This document shows positions 8,791-18,887 of a stretch of DNA of 57,258 nt, one piece after another; within the stretch, counting starts at the first letter, position 1; the number at the start of each line of letters is the position of its first letter. The stretch is taken from NCBI GenBank assembly GCA_947451385.1, contig CANFYZ010000011.1, positions 1 to 57,258 on the forward strand, written 5' to 3'. The DNA is from Comamonadaceae bacterium (GTDB taxonomy: Bacteria > Pseudomonadota > Gammaproteobacteria > Burkholderiales > Burkholderiaceae_C). Under the pieces are notes generated by a model. The model made no database searches. It saw only the letters and a program-made list of their open reading frames with translations, and was not told where the DNA came from. Made by a program: the position numbers and the translations under genes.

Positions 8791-9897
8791 TTACTTGGTG
8801 GCGGGTGCAGGCGTTGCGACCACACGCACGGTGTCGCCGTGGTTCAAAAACGCGCCCCCGCTGACCACCACCTGCGCCTCAGGCAACAAGCCGCTTTGCA
8901 CCTCGACGCGCTCGCCGCCTGAGCGGCCGGTGCGCACCTTGAGCTGGCTGACCTTGTTGTCCGCGCCCACGGTGTAAACGTAGCTGAAGCCATCGCGCAC
9001 CACCACCGCAGTTTGCGGCACGGTCAATACGGGTGCCGAAACGTTTGCACCCAAGCTGATGTCGCCCTTGGCGTACATGCCTGCGCGGGCACTGCCCGGG
9101 GCACCGGTCAAGTCCACATAGACCAGCGCATTGCGGGTTTGTGCGTCCACCGACGGCGCCACCATGCGCACCTTGCCTTGCAGCACCTGGCCGCTGGCGG
9201 CGGTGAGCTGGACCGGCGCGCCCACTTGCACGCGCCCCACATCGGCAGCGGTGATTTCGGCGCGCCACTCCAAACGCCCTTGCCGGATCAAACGAAACAA
9301 CTCCGAGCCCGCGCCGACCACGCTGCCCACCGTGGCTTGGCGCGCCGTGATCACGCCGGCATCCGGGGCCTTGACCACGGTTTGCGCCACCCGCAGTTGC
9401 TGTAACTGCACCAGAGCCCGTGCCGATTGCACCCGCGCCTGGGCTGACACCTCGGTGGCCAGCGCCTGACTCAGTTGCGCGCTGCTGTAAAAACCTTGCT
9501 GCTGCAAAGCACGGGCGCGGTCCGCCTGCACCTTGGTTTCTTGCGCATTGGCCTGGGCCTCGGCCAAGCTGGCTTCCGCCTGCGCCAACTCGGCGCGCAG
9601 CGTGTCGGACTGCAATGTGGCCAGCACATCGCCGCGCTGCACCCGGTCACCCACGTTGACGCGCACCTCGGTGATCTTCAAGCCATTGGCTTCGGCCCCG
9701 ACCACCGCCTCTTGCCACGCCGCCAAGGAGCCGTTGGCTTGCAAGCGTTGCGGCATCACTTGCGATTGCGGTGCCACCACGTTGACGGTGAGGCTGGGTT
9801 TGGCCTGCACGGGCGGGCCGGGATTTTTCTCTTGCGCCGTCACAGGCCAGGCGCACAGGCCGATCCACAGGCCCAAGGCCACGACTGATTTCTGCAT
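8791..9897 (-). CDS. RND efflux periplasmic adaptor (membrane fusion protein)
   Basis: A 368-residue membrane fusion protein linking the RND permease to an outer-membrane channel. A signal peptide (MQKSVVALGLWIGLCAWPVTAQ) is followed by a lipoyl-like half (ITEVRVNVGDRVQRGDVLATL), an Ala/Gln-rich coiled-coil hairpin (LAQAEASLAEAQANAQET), the second lipoyl half (VKAPDAGVITAR) and a beta-barrel domain. It is the first gene of a two-gene operon with the permease. No local regulator gene is present. Confidence 0.93.
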   Translation of the reverse strand: MQKSVVALGLWIGLCAWPVTAQEKNPGPPVQAKPSLTVNVVAPQSQVMPQRLQANGSLAAWQEAVVGAEANGLKITEVRVNVGDRVQRGDVLATLQSDTLRAELAQAEASLAEAQANAQETKVQADRARALQQQGFYSSAQLSQALATEVSAQARVQSARALVQLQQLRVAQTVVKAPDAGVITARQATVGSVVGAGSELFRLIRQGRLEWRAEITAADVGRVQVGAPVQLTAASGQVLQGKVRMVAPSVDAQTRNALVYVDLTGAPGSARAGMYAKGDISLGANVSAPVLTVPQTAVVVRDGFSYVYTVGADNKVSQLKVRTGRSGGERVEVQSGLLPEAQVVVSGGAFLNHGDTVRVVATPAPATK

Positions 9898-9937
9898 GGT
9901 TTAACTCACTCCCTCAATGTCCACAGTTTATGCGCCC

Positions 9938-9961
9938 CAAAAAAGAAGCGGCTTCGCTTCT
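9938..9961 (-). terminator. Rho-independent terminator of glnE
   Basis: On the minus strand a 7-base perfect stem (AGAAGCG / CGCTTCT, loop of four) is followed by a run of six T. It starts 10 bases after the glnE stop at 9971, so it ends glnE transcription before the adaptor gene. Confidence 0.85.
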
Positions 9962-9970
9962 CCAACGCCG

Positions 9971-12736
9971 CTAGGCCATCACCTGTTGCCACAGCGCCAA
10001 CACAGCGGCGCGCTCCGTGTGCAGTTGTGCGGGCTCCAACTCGGTCGGCTCTTCGTTCAGGCGCGCATGGTGTTGCACCCGCCGCAGTTGCCGGTAGGCT
10101 TGCGCGGCGGCCTGGCCCATGCCCACGGGCAACAAGCCTGCCGCTTCGGCGCGCTGCAGCAAAGCGATGTTGCCGACGTTGTCTGCCAGCGCGGGGTGTG
10201 CGGCCGTGTGCAACAACAACAGGTATTGCAGCGCAAACTCCACGTCCACCATGCCACCGGGGCTGTGTTTGACATCGAAGCGGCCGTCTGTCTCGGGGTG
10301 GCCTTTGCGCACCCGCTCGCGCATGGCGACGATCTCGACCTTCAGGCTCTGGGCATCCCGGGGGGCGGCCATGACCGCGCAACGCACGGCATCAAAAGGC
10401 GCTTGCAAAGCGGGCAGGCCCCAGACAAAGCGGGCCCGCGTCATGGCCTGGTGCTCCCAGGTCCAGGCGGTGTTGCTGCCACGCTGCGCCTGGTAGTCGG
10501 CATAGGCCTGGAAGGGCGTGACCAACAAGCCCGCATTGCCGTTGGGGCGCAGCGCGGTGTCGATTTCGTACAAATCACCCTCGCTGGTTTTCACGGTCAG
10601 CCAGTTGATCAGCTTGCGCACAAAGGTGGCGTAGATTTCTTGTGCCCGCTCGTGCGCGTCTTGGTAGACAAACACGATGTCCAAATCGCTGCCGTAACCG
10701 AGCTCCTTGCCGCCGAGTTTGCCGTAGCCAATGATGGCCAGTTGCGGTTCGTCTTGGTGGCGATTTTTGAAGCACGCCCAGCACCAGCGCGCGGTGACGC
10801 GCAGCACCGCGTCGGCCAGGGCGCTCAAATCATCGGCCACTTGCTCGATGCTCAACACCCCTTCTACGTCGCGCGCCAAGGTGCGAAACAACTCCGCATG
10901 GTGCGCACGGCGCAACAGGTTGAGCAGGTTTTCTTCATCGGCCTCCCCGGTGCGCTGCAGGGCTTGCCAGCGGGATTGCAATTCGGCTTCGAAATCGGCG
11001 GCACTGAAGCGGCTGGTCAAGACGTCACCGCCAGCCAACTCGTCGATCACGCCAGGGTGTTGCACCAAATAGCGCGCGGGCCAACGTGCCGCACCCAACA
11101 GCCGCAGCAAGCGTTCGTGCACCGCCGGACGCTCCAGCAACATGGCCAAATAACTTTCACGACGCAGCAAGGGCTCGAGCCAATCGGCCATGCGCAAAAC
11201 AGCATCTTCGTTGACGCGACCTTCTTTTTGCCAACGCGCGGTGCGCTGCAGCAAGCGCATCAAGCGGCCACGGGCATCGTCGCGCAAGGCGTGAATTTTG
11301 GGGTGATCGCGCCAATGCCCCAGGCGCTCGCGCACCGGGCCGCTGAACAAATCGATCAGGGCTTCTAACTCGGTGTGGTCTGCTGCGGCGCTTTGCCCCC
11401 CGCAACCCTTGCCCGCGCACCCCCCCGCCTGCCGGTCGCCACCGAGCAGCGCGTCAAACTCTTCGGCCACGCGTTCGCGGTGCGCGTCCAGCGCTTTCAA
11501 GAACGTACACGTGTCCGGGTAACTGAGGGTCTGCGCGATCCACAACAGATCATCGTCGCGGGTCGGCAAGACATGGGTTTGTTGATCGTCCAGGTACTGA
11601 ATGCGGTGTTCGACCTGTCGCAAAAAAACATAGGCTTCGGTCAAGGCGTGTGCCGTGGCCTGCGGCATCAAGCCCGCTTTGGCGATACATTGCAAAGCGT
11701 CCAGCGTGGGCCGGGTGCGCAACTCGGGAAACTGGCCGCCACGCACCACCTGCAAAAGCTGCACCGTGAATTCAATTTCGCGTATGCCGCCTCGCGACAG
11801 TTTCACATCGTTGGCGCGTTCGGGGTGGCCCGCGCTGCGTTTGGCGGCATGGTCGCGAATTTGCTGGTGCAGCGTTCGCAAGGACTCAAACACGTTGTAG
11901 TCCAGGTATTTGCGAAACACAAACGGCAACACAATGCCGCGCAGTGCCTGCGCCGAACCGTTGGCGATGGCGCGGCGCGGCGCGACGACGCGGCTTTTCA
12001 TCCAAGCAAAGCGCTCCCATTCGCGGCCTTGCACCAGCAGGTACTCTTCCAAGGCGCTGAGCGAAACCACGCTGGGGCCAGAATTGCCGTTGGGGCGCAA
12101 GGCCAAATCCACGCGAAACACAAAACCATGCTCGGTGGTCTCGCCAATCAAGGCGTAAATCATCCTCACGGCGCGGCTGAAATACTCCTGGCAACTGATG
12201 CGCCCACGCCCATCGGCGGCGCCCTGGGTCTCGCCATCTTCGTCGTAGACGTAAATCAGATCGATGTCGCTGGAGACATTCAACTCGCGCGCCCCCAGTT
12301 TGCCCATGCCCACAATCCACAACTCCGCGCGCGCGCCCGAAGCCAAGGTGGGCGCGCCATGGCGTTGGTCCAGCTCGGCCAAGGCGTGACGGCAAGCGAC
12401 ATCCAACGCAAACTCGGCCAAATGCGTCATGCTCAAAGTGATGCTTTGCATGGCCGCCTGCTGGTCGCAATCGTGGTCGATCAATCGGGCCAGCACCCAC
12501 TGGCGCAAGATGCGCAGCACCGCACCCGGATCGGCACGCCATGCGGGGTGGGTCTCACACAGCGTTTCAAACCCGGTCTGCAGACTTTCGCGGTTCGGAA
12601 TGCCTTGCGGCAACAGCGGCCAAAGATCGGCGTAACGGCGCTCGATGCGCTGGCGAAAACGGGAATAAGCCGCATTCAGGGCGATTTGCCCCCCCTTTAC
12701 CGCGACGGGTGAGCCAGGGGCGTCTGTGCGGGTCAT
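9971..12736 (-). CDS. glnE: Glutamine synthetase adenylyltransferase/adenylyl-removing enzyme
   Basis: Bifunctional GlnE of 921 residues that adenylylates and de-adenylylates glutamine synthetase in response to PII and glutamine. Both nucleotidyltransferase domains are visible. The N-terminal one has GKLGARELNVSSDIDLIYVY (the adenylyl-removing half) and the C-terminal one has GKLGGKELGYGSDLDIVFVY (the adenylylating half). The reading frame is open upstream, but ATG 12736 is preferred because the upstream extension looks non-conserved and would overlap the divergent yhdP start. Only about 22 bases separate the two divergent start codons. A strong terminator follows the gene. Confidence 0.96.
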   Translation of the reverse strand: MTRTDAPGSPVAVKGGQIALNAAYSRFRQRIERRYADLWPLLPQGIPNRESLQTGFETLCETHPAWRADPGAVLRILRQWVLARLIDHDCDQQAAMQSITLSMTHLAEFALDVACRHALAELDQRHGAPTLASGARAELWIVGMGKLGARELNVSSDIDLIYVYDEDGETQGAADGRGRISCQEYFSRAVRMIYALIGETTEHGFVFRVDLALRPNGNSGPSVVSLSALEEYLLVQGREWERFAWMKSRVVAPRRAIANGSAQALRGIVLPFVFRKYLDYNVFESLRTLHQQIRDHAAKRSAGHPERANDVKLSRGGIREIEFTVQLLQVVRGGQFPELRTRPTLDALQCIAKAGLMPQATAHALTEAYVFLRQVEHRIQYLDDQQTHVLPTRDDDLLWIAQTLSYPDTCTFLKALDAHRERVAEEFDALLGGDRQAGGCAGKGCGGQSAAADHTELEALIDLFSGPVRERLGHWRDHPKIHALRDDARGRLMRLLQRTARWQKEGRVNEDAVLRMADWLEPLLRRESYLAMLLERPAVHERLLRLLGAARWPARYLVQHPGVIDELAGGDVLTSRFSAADFEAELQSRWQALQRTGEADEENLLNLLRRAHHAELFRTLARDVEGVLSIEQVADDLSALADAVLRVTARWCWACFKNRHQDEPQLAIIGYGKLGGKELGYGSDLDIVFVYQDAHERAQEIYATFVRKLINWLTVKTSEGDLYEIDTALRPNGNAGLLVTPFQAYADYQAQRGSNTAWTWEHQAMTRARFVWGLPALQAPFDAVRCAVMAAPRDAQSLKVEIVAMRERVRKGHPETDGRFDVKHSPGGMVDVEFALQYLLLLHTAAHPALADNVGNIALLQRAEAAGLLPVGMGQAAAQAYRQLRRVQHHARLNEEPTELEPAQLHTERAAVLALWQQVMA

Positions 12737-12758
12737 AATTCCAGCCAATTTGTATGCA

Positions 12759-15700
12759 ATGCGTGAATATTTTCGAATGCTGAAACTGCCAAAGCTCACC
12801 GCTCTGCCTGCTTTGCTGCTGCGGTGGCTCGGCTGGGGCCTGCTGAGCTTGAGCATGCTGGTCGGTTTGATCTGGTCAGTGCTGCATTTTTGGATTGTGC
12901 CGCGAATCTCTGAGCTGCGCCCTCAGTTGGAACACATGGCCAGCCAATTCGTGGGGCTGCCTGTGAAGATGGGTGATTTGACCGTGCAGTCCAACGGCTG
13001 GGCACCGGTTTTAGAGATTGACCACTTGCAAATCAACAACGCCCAGGGGCAGGCCGCGTTGACCTTGCCCCAACTGCGCGTCACGGTCAGCGCCCAATCG
13101 TTGTTGACCCTGGGGGTGGAGCAGCTGGCGTTGGAGGGCGCCGACCTCGACTTGCGCCGCGGCGAGGACGGGCAGTTTCTGATCGCCGGCCTGCCCCTGC
13201 ACGACACCACGAACAACCCTTCCGCCGCGGCCGACTGGCTGTTGTCGCAAAAAGAGATCGTGCTCAGCCATGGCACGCTGCGCTGGACGGATGCTTTGTC
13301 GCTCGAACCTCAGCGCACGCAGGCGTTCACCGAGGTCGATATCAAGCTGCGCAACAGAGTTCGCAGCCACGATGTGCAGCTGCAAGCCACCCCCCCCGAA
13401 GGCTGGGGCTCCCGTCTGCGTGTGTCGGGCCAATTTCGCAGGGGTTTGTTGGCAACCCATCCGGCGCGTTGGAAAGACTGGTCGGGCGCGGTCCAAGCCC
13501 AACTGCCCGAAATCAACCTGGGGCCTGTCGGTCGCAGCGTGGCCACGGGCTTCGCGCTGAGCTCGGGGCAAGGCGACTTCAACCTGGTGTTGGAAGTGCT
13601 GAACGGCCAGCCGACGCAGGCGGATGCCGATGTGAATCTGAAAAACCTCAGCGTGACGCTGGACCCGCAATTGAAACCGCTGCAGTTTGAAACACTGCAA
13701 GGCCACATCAAAGCTCGGCGCCAAGCCCAAGGATTTGAGCTGGCCACACAGGGTGTGCGCTTTGACACGCCCGATGGTTTGCGCTGGCCCGGTGGCGATG
13801 TGGCCCTGAAATACACCTACCCGCAAGGCAAGTCTTTGGCCAAAGGACAAATTCAAGCGACGGGCTTGAACTTGCAAGCGCTGCAAAGCCTGGCCTCACG
13901 CTTGCCGCTGGAGGCCGAACAGCGCGATCCGCTGCAAGCTTTGAATGTGGCGGGAACGGTGGAAACACTCCAGGCACAGTGGCAGGGCGAATGGCCTCAA
14001 CTCGCGTCCTATGAGGCCACCGGTCGCGCCCAAGGCTTGAGCTGGTCGGTGCCCGCCGCCCCCGCGGGCAAGCCCCTGGCCCACCTTCCGGGTGCGCACA
14101 ATGCCGTGGCCGAATTCAGCTTGAATCAGCTCGGAGGCAAGTTGTCACTGAGCATTGACAAGGGCAGCATGACGCTGAACGGTGTCTTGGAGAACCCGCT
14201 GGTGCCGCTGGATGCCCTCAAGGCCGAGCTGAACTGGAGCCTCAAAGACAAGCAACTGGCGGTGCCTGTGTGGCGCATCAAAGCCAGTAACACTGACGCC
14301 TCGCTGGAATTGAATGGCAGTTGGCGCATGAGCAAGGACGGCGCGGGCCCGGGTCTTCTCGATTTGCAAGGCCAAATTTTGCGTGCCGATGCGGCGCAGG
14401 TCGCGCGCTACCTGCCGCAGGTTTTGCCAGAAGATGTACGCCACTACGTGCGTGACGCTTTCACACAAGGTGAAATCACGCAAATGGCGGTGCGCATCAA
14501 AGGCGATCTGAAAGAGATGCCTTTTGCCAACCCCAAAACCGGCGAGTTACGCTTTGCCGGCAAGGTGCGGGGCGTGCAAATGGCGTATGTCCCGATCCGC
14601 TCGCAAGAGCCCGGCGAAGCCCCTTGGCCGGTGCTGGTTGGTTTGAATGGCGAGTTGGTGTTGGACCGTTTGAGTTTGAAGCTCAGCAACTTCAACGCCA
14701 AACTGGGCACTGTGCCATTGAGCAATGGACAGGCCGCCATCGCCGACATGGCGCACGCCGCGCAATTGGAGGTCTCGGCAGAGTCGCGCAACGCTTTGGC
14801 CAACGACGTCTTGACCCTGATACAAAAATCACCCTTAGATGCCATGCTGGCAAAAAGCTTGCATGACAGCTCGGCCACAGGCAACGTGTCCGGGCGGGTC
14901 AAGCTCAGTCTGCCTTTAGCGCACTTGGAAAAAACCAAACTTCAAGGTCAAGTCGTGCTTAACGGCAACGACCTGCGCATCGTCAACGAGTTGCCCAAAC
15001 TGGAAAAAGTCCAGGGCACCGTGAGCTTCAATGAGTCGGGCTTTACCGTGAACGCAGGCACCGCCCGCATGTTGGGAGGCGCCTTGCGGGTCGACGGCGG
15101 CTCGCAGATGCCCAGCGCGGGCAGCAACGAAGCGCCGATCTCTTTGCGCGTGCAAGGCACCGCCACAGCGCAGGGTTTGCAACAAGCCGTTGAATTGGCG
15201 CCGCTGAATCAATTTGCGCAGCGCATGAGTGGCAGCACCGCCTACAGCGCGGTGATTGGCTTTCGCCAGGGTCACCCTGAATTGAGCATCACCAGCCGTT
15301 TGCAAGGTCTGGGCCTGAACCTGCCAGCGCCCTTGGTGAAAGCACCGGCCGATGAGTTGGCGCTGCGCATGGACTCGCGCATCCTTTCTGGGGGCGGCAA
15401 TCAGCCGCTGCGCGAACAGATTCAGCTCAGCTTAGGACGCCTGTTGGCCGCCACCTACATCCGCGATTGGCGGGGTGACGTGCCGCGTGTGGTGCAAGGC
15501 AGTTTGGGGATTGGACTGGACCGCATTCAGGCCCCGCCTTTGCCCGACAGCGGGGTGGTGGCGAATATGGCGCTGCCCGTCTTTTCGCTCGATGAGTGGC
15601 AAACCGCCTGGGCCAGCACCGGCGGCTTGGCCAGTCCGGCCGGTCACAACAGCGCGGTGTCCAAGGCGGCCTACGATGTGATTGCTGCCACCTTTTTGCC

Positions 15701-16814
15701 CACCCGCATGAGCTTGCAAGCGCAAGAGTTGGTGATTCAAGGCCGGACCCTGCACAACGTGGTGGTGGGTGGCTCGCGTGAAGGCTTGTTGTGGCGCGCC
15801 AACTTGGATGCGCGCGAATTGAGCGGCTATCTGGAATACCGGCAATCGGCGGGGCCCAACCTGGGCCGGGTGTATGCCCGCCTGGGGCGCCTGAGCCTGC
15901 CTCCCACAGCGGACACGGTGGTGGAAGAACTGCTCGAAAGTGGCCAGGTTGAAATTCCCGCCCTGGACATTGTGGTGGAAGACCTGGAGCTGCGTGGCAA
16001 GAAGTTAGGCCGCCTGGAAATTGATGCCACCAATGTCTATGCCAGCGGCTTGCGCAACCCTGCTGGGCATGAATGGCGACTGAACAAACTCAACCTCACC
16101 GTGCCCGAAGCGACGTTCACGGCGACGGGGCGCTGGGTCACCGCCAAAGACACGACCAGCCCTCGGCAGACCGAAATGAATTTCCGACTCGACGTGGGCG
16201 ATGCCGGCAGCCTGCTGAACCGCCTGGGAACGCCCGACACCATGAGGGCAGGCAATGGCCGTTTGGAAGGCGAGGTCGCCTGGCAAGGGTCGCCCTTGTC
16301 GTTGCACTATCCCACGCTGTCAGGACGCTTTAACGTGCGTTTGTCGCGGGGCCAATTTTTGAAAGCCGATCCGGGTGTCGCCAAGCTCTTGGGCGTGTTG
16401 AGCTTGCAGTCACTCCCCCGGCGTTTGTTGTTGGACTTCCGCGATGTGTTTGCTGAAGGCTTCTCTTACGACGTGATTCGCGGCGATGTGGCGATTGATC
16501 GTGGCATGGCCAGCACACAAAACCTGGAAATGAAAGGTGTGAACGCCCTGGTGAAAATGGAAGGCAGTTCCGACATTGCCAAAGAAACCCAAAACCTACG
16601 CGTTGTGATCTTGCCCGATTTGGATGCGGGCACAGCCTCGCTGATCGCGGGGTTCACCGTCAATCCCCTCTGGGGGCTGAGCACCTTTTTAGCGCAATGG
16701 CTGTTTCACAACCCGCTGTCCAAAGCCGCGGCGCAGTCGTTTCAGGTCGACGGCAGCTGGTCAAATCCGAAGGTCACCAAGCTGGACATTTCAACCAACC
16801 CCGCGACCAAATAA
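12759..16814 (+). CDS. yhdP: YhdP family AsmA-like large envelope protein
   Basis: Very large protein (about 1351 residues) with one N-terminal transmembrane helix (LLRWLGWGLLSLSMLVGLIWSVLHF region) and a long beta-rich periplasmic part. The C-terminus has the family signature FSYDVIRGDVAIDRGMAST and VNPLWGLSTFLAQWLF. YhdP/AsmA-like proteins are thought to form bridges that carry phospholipids to the outer membrane; that role is family knowledge. The start could be ATG 12759 or ATG 12777; a GTG further upstream (12726) would cross into glnE. None has a clear ribosome binding site. The histidine kinase follows 15 bases after the stop. Confidence 0.9.
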   Translation: MREYFRMLKLPKLTALPALLLRWLGWGLLSLSMLVGLIWSVLHFWIVPRISELRPQLEHMASQFVGLPVKMGDLTVQSNGWAPVLEIDHLQINNAQGQAALTLPQLRVTVSAQSLLTLGVEQLALEGADLDLRRGEDGQFLIAGLPLHDTTNNPSAAADWLLSQKEIVLSHGTLRWTDALSLEPQRTQAFTEVDIKLRNRVRSHDVQLQATPPEGWGSRLRVSGQFRRGLLATHPARWKDWSGAVQAQLPEINLGPVGRSVATGFALSSGQGDFNLVLEVLNGQPTQADADVNLKNLSVTLDPQLKPLQFETLQGHIKARRQAQGFELATQGVRFDTPDGLRWPGGDVALKYTYPQGKSLAKGQIQATGLNLQALQSLASRLPLEAEQRDPLQALNVAGTVETLQAQWQGEWPQLASYEATGRAQGLSWSVPAAPAGKPLAHLPGAHNAVAEFSLNQLGGKLSLSIDKGSMTLNGVLENPLVPLDALKAELNWSLKDKQLAVPVWRIKASNTDASLELNGSWRMSKDGAGPGLLDLQGQILRADAAQVARYLPQVLPEDVRHYVRDAFTQGEITQMAVRIKGDLKEMPFANPKTGELRFAGKVRGVQMAYVPIRSQEPGEAPWPVLVGLNGELVLDRLSLKLSNFNAKLGTVPLSNGQAAIADMAHAAQLEVSAESRNALANDVLTLIQKSPLDAMLAKSLHDSSATGNVSGRVKLSLPLAHLEKTKLQGQVVLNGNDLRIVNELPKLEKVQGTVSFNESGFTVNAGTARMLGGALRVDGGSQMPSAGSNEAPISLRVQGTATAQGLQQAVELAPLNQFAQRMSGSTAYSAVIGFRQGHPELSITSRLQGLGLNLPAPLVKAPADELALRMDSRILSGGGNQPLREQIQLSLGRLLAATYIRDWRGDVPRVVQGSLGIGLDRIQAPPLPDSGVVANMALPVFSLDEWQTAWASTGGLASPAGHNSAVSKAAYDVIAATFLPTRMSLQAQELVIQGRTLHNVVVGGSREGLLWRANLDARELSGYLEYRQSAGPNLGRVYARLGRLSLPPTADTVVEELLESGQVEIPALDIVVEDLELRGKKLGRLEIDATNVYASGLRNPAGHEWRLNKLNLTVPEATFTATGRWVTAKDTTSPRQTEMNFRLDVGDAGSLLNRLGTPDTMRAGNGRLEGEVAWQGSPLSLHYPTLSGRFNVRLSRGQFLKADPGVAKLLGVLSLQSLPRRLLLDFRDVFAEGFSYDVIRGDVAIDRGMASTQNLEMKGVNALVKMEGSSDIAKETQNLRVVILPDLDAGTASLIAGFTVNPLWGLSTFLAQWLFHNPLSKAAAQSFQVDGSWSNPKVTKLDISTNPATK

Positions 16815-16829
16815 CAGGCGCCCCACGCC

Positions 16830-18878
16830 ATGAACATGCCGATGCTGGCGTCACACCCGCTGATTCAAAGGTTGACCTTGATCTGGTCGCTTCGAGACCG
16901 CCGCCTGTCACTTTGGGCCGCGCTGGTGGGTTTGGTTGCCGCAGTGTTGATCACCTTGGTTTGGCTGGCCGGACGCTACGAGGCCAGCCAAGTGCAAAGC
17001 ACCTTGGAGCGAGACACGTCGGATGCGGTCAACGACATTCGGAGTGGTTTGATGCGCGATGTGCAAGCCCTACAAGCTTTGCAAGCCAACCACAACTCCA
17101 CCCAGACTTGGTCCCTTGGCGCCGGCAGCCTGTTGCGCGAACACCGCGACTGGCTGCGCATGGAATGGCGCGATGCCCAGATGCAATTGCTCACGCACAT
17201 GGACTCCCCATTGCGCGCGCCCTCTTTCGGCCGAACGCCTCGCAGCAATGCTTTGAATGAAATCACCCAGGCCTGCCAAAAAGCACGCCGCTCTAACGGT
17301 CCCGCTTATTCCGCCAGCTACTTTGTGCCGCAAGAAAATGGCCTGGGTTTCGAAGTCATGGACCTGTGCTTGCCGTGGGTGGTGGCCGGTGAAACCCTGG
17401 GCTATTCGATCACCAGCTACAGCTTGCAAGAAATCATGGCCGAGCATTTGAGCCCGGTGTTTGCGAGACGCAATGAAGTCTCCTTTACGGAGCCCGATGG
17501 CGCGCGCCTGGCCATCATTGGGCAGCGCGGTCGGGGGGTGCGTTTGTTTTCGGCCCATCAGCTGCTGGACTTGCCTGGCTTGACTTTGATGTTGCGGGTG
17601 GACGGCCGCAGAGGTGCCCCCGATCTGTTCCCGAATGTGCTCACCGCCCTGGTCACCGCCATGTCGATTGCGCTGGTGTCGGTGCTGGTGTTGTTGGTGA
17701 AAGACTCGCGCCGCCGCTTGCGGGCCGAACGCGACCTGGCCGAAGCCTTGGCTTTTCGCAAGGCCATGGAAGACTCGCTGGTCACCGGCCTGCGGGCGCG
17801 CGATCTGCAAGGACGCATCACTTATGTGAATCCGGCCTTTTGTCAGATGGTCGGTTTTGAAGCCGCCGAACTGTTGGGGCGCAACAACCCCATGCCTTAC
17901 TGGCCGCCCGAGATGGTGGGCGAATACCAACAACGCCAAGCCATCCGACTGGCGGGCAACGCCCCGCCGCGTGAGGGCTATGAGTCGGTGTTCATGCGCA
18001 AAGACGGGACCCACATTTCGGTGTTGATCATTGAGGCCCCGCTGATCAACGTCTTGGGTCAGCAAACCGGTTGGATGAGCGCTTTTCTGGACATCACCGA
18101 GCAACGCCGTGTCGAAGAGTTGTCGCGCGCCAGCCAAGAGCGGCTGCAAGCCACAGCCCGCCTGGCCACGGTGGGCGAGATGGCCTCGCTGCTCAGCCAT
18201 GAGCTGAACCAACCGCTGGCCGCGATTGCCAGCTACGCCAACGGCTCGCTCAATTTGCTGCAACCCCCTGAGCCACACGACACCGCGCACACCCTGGCGG
18301 ATTTGCGCTTGGCGCTGCAGCGCATCGCTGAGCAGGCCGGGCGGGCCGGCAAAGTCATCAACAGCGTGCACGATTTTGTGCGCCGACGCGACCAAGACCG
18401 AGAAGCGGTCATGCCCCAAGCGCTGGTCGATGCCATCATGCCCTTGGTGCAGCTGCAAGCGCGCAAGCTGGGGGTGCGCGTCATGATCCAGCTGGACAAG
18501 GGTTTGCCGGCCGTCTGGTGTGACCGCACCATGGTGGAGCAGGTGCTGCTGAATCTGGCGCGCAACGGCATGCAAGCCATGGACGCGCCTGATTGCACGC
18601 TGCGAAACCTGTACATTCAAGCGCGCCGCGCCGCCTCCAACCGGCAACACCAATGGGTGGAGTTGTCGGTTACCGACTTGGGTTGCGGCATTTCTGAAGA
18701 CGTGGCGGCGCAGCTGTTCAATCCGTTTTTCACCACCAAAGCCGAAGGCATGGGCCTGGGGCTGAGTTTGTGCCGCACCGTGGTGGAACAACACGGCGGG
18801 CATTTGGAGTTTGAACCCCACGCCCCGCGCGGCACCGTGTTCCGCTTTACCCTGCCCGTGCAGCCCACGGCTCACTAA
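16830..18878 (+). CDS. Membrane PAS-domain sensor histidine kinase
   Basis: A 682-residue kinase. Order: TM helix (about residues 27-50), a periplasmic sensor region of about 220 residues, a second TM helix near residue 275 (LVTAMSIALVSVLVLLV), a PAS domain (ITYVNPAFCQMVGFEAAELLG), a HisKA domain with phosphoacceptor His457 in SLLSHELNQPLAAI, and a HATPase domain with N box NLARNGMQAM and G boxes DLGCGIS and GMGLGLSLC. The kinase core resembles the FixL/DctB group, but the PAS has no obvious heme-FixL signature, so oxygen sensing should not be assumed. It forms an operon with the FixJ-type regulator 9 bases downstream. The periplasmic ligand is unknown. Confidence 0.92.
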   Translation: MNMPMLASHPLIQRLTLIWSLRDRRLSLWAALVGLVAAVLITLVWLAGRYEASQVQSTLERDTSDAVNDIRSGLMRDVQALQALQANHNSTQTWSLGAGSLLREHRDWLRMEWRDAQMQLLTHMDSPLRAPSFGRTPRSNALNEITQACQKARRSNGPAYSASYFVPQENGLGFEVMDLCLPWVVAGETLGYSITSYSLQEIMAEHLSPVFARRNEVSFTEPDGARLAIIGQRGRGVRLFSAHQLLDLPGLTLMLRVDGRRGAPDLFPNVLTALVTAMSIALVSVLVLLVKDSRRRLRAERDLAEALAFRKAMEDSLVTGLRARDLQGRITYVNPAFCQMVGFEAAELLGRNNPMPYWPPEMVGEYQQRQAIRLAGNAPPREGYESVFMRKDGTHISVLIIEAPLINVLGQQTGWMSAFLDITEQRRVEELSRASQERLQATARLATVGEMASLLSHELNQPLAAIASYANGSLNLLQPPEPHDTAHTLADLRLALQRIAEQAGRAGKVINSVHDFVRRRDQDREAVMPQALVDAIMPLVQLQARKLGVRVMIQLDKGLPAVWCDRTMVEQVLLNLARNGMQAMDAPDCTLRNLYIQARRAASNRQHQWVELSVTDLGCGISEDVAAQLFNPFFTTKAEGMGLGLSLCRTVVEQHGGHLEFEPHAPRGTVFRFTLPVQPTAH

Positions 18879-18887
18879 AATTCGGCC

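Noticed and set aside
9919..9928. DnaA-box-like TGTCCACAG beside the glnE terminator
   Set aside because: Single imperfect match with no AT-rich region or other boxes nearby.
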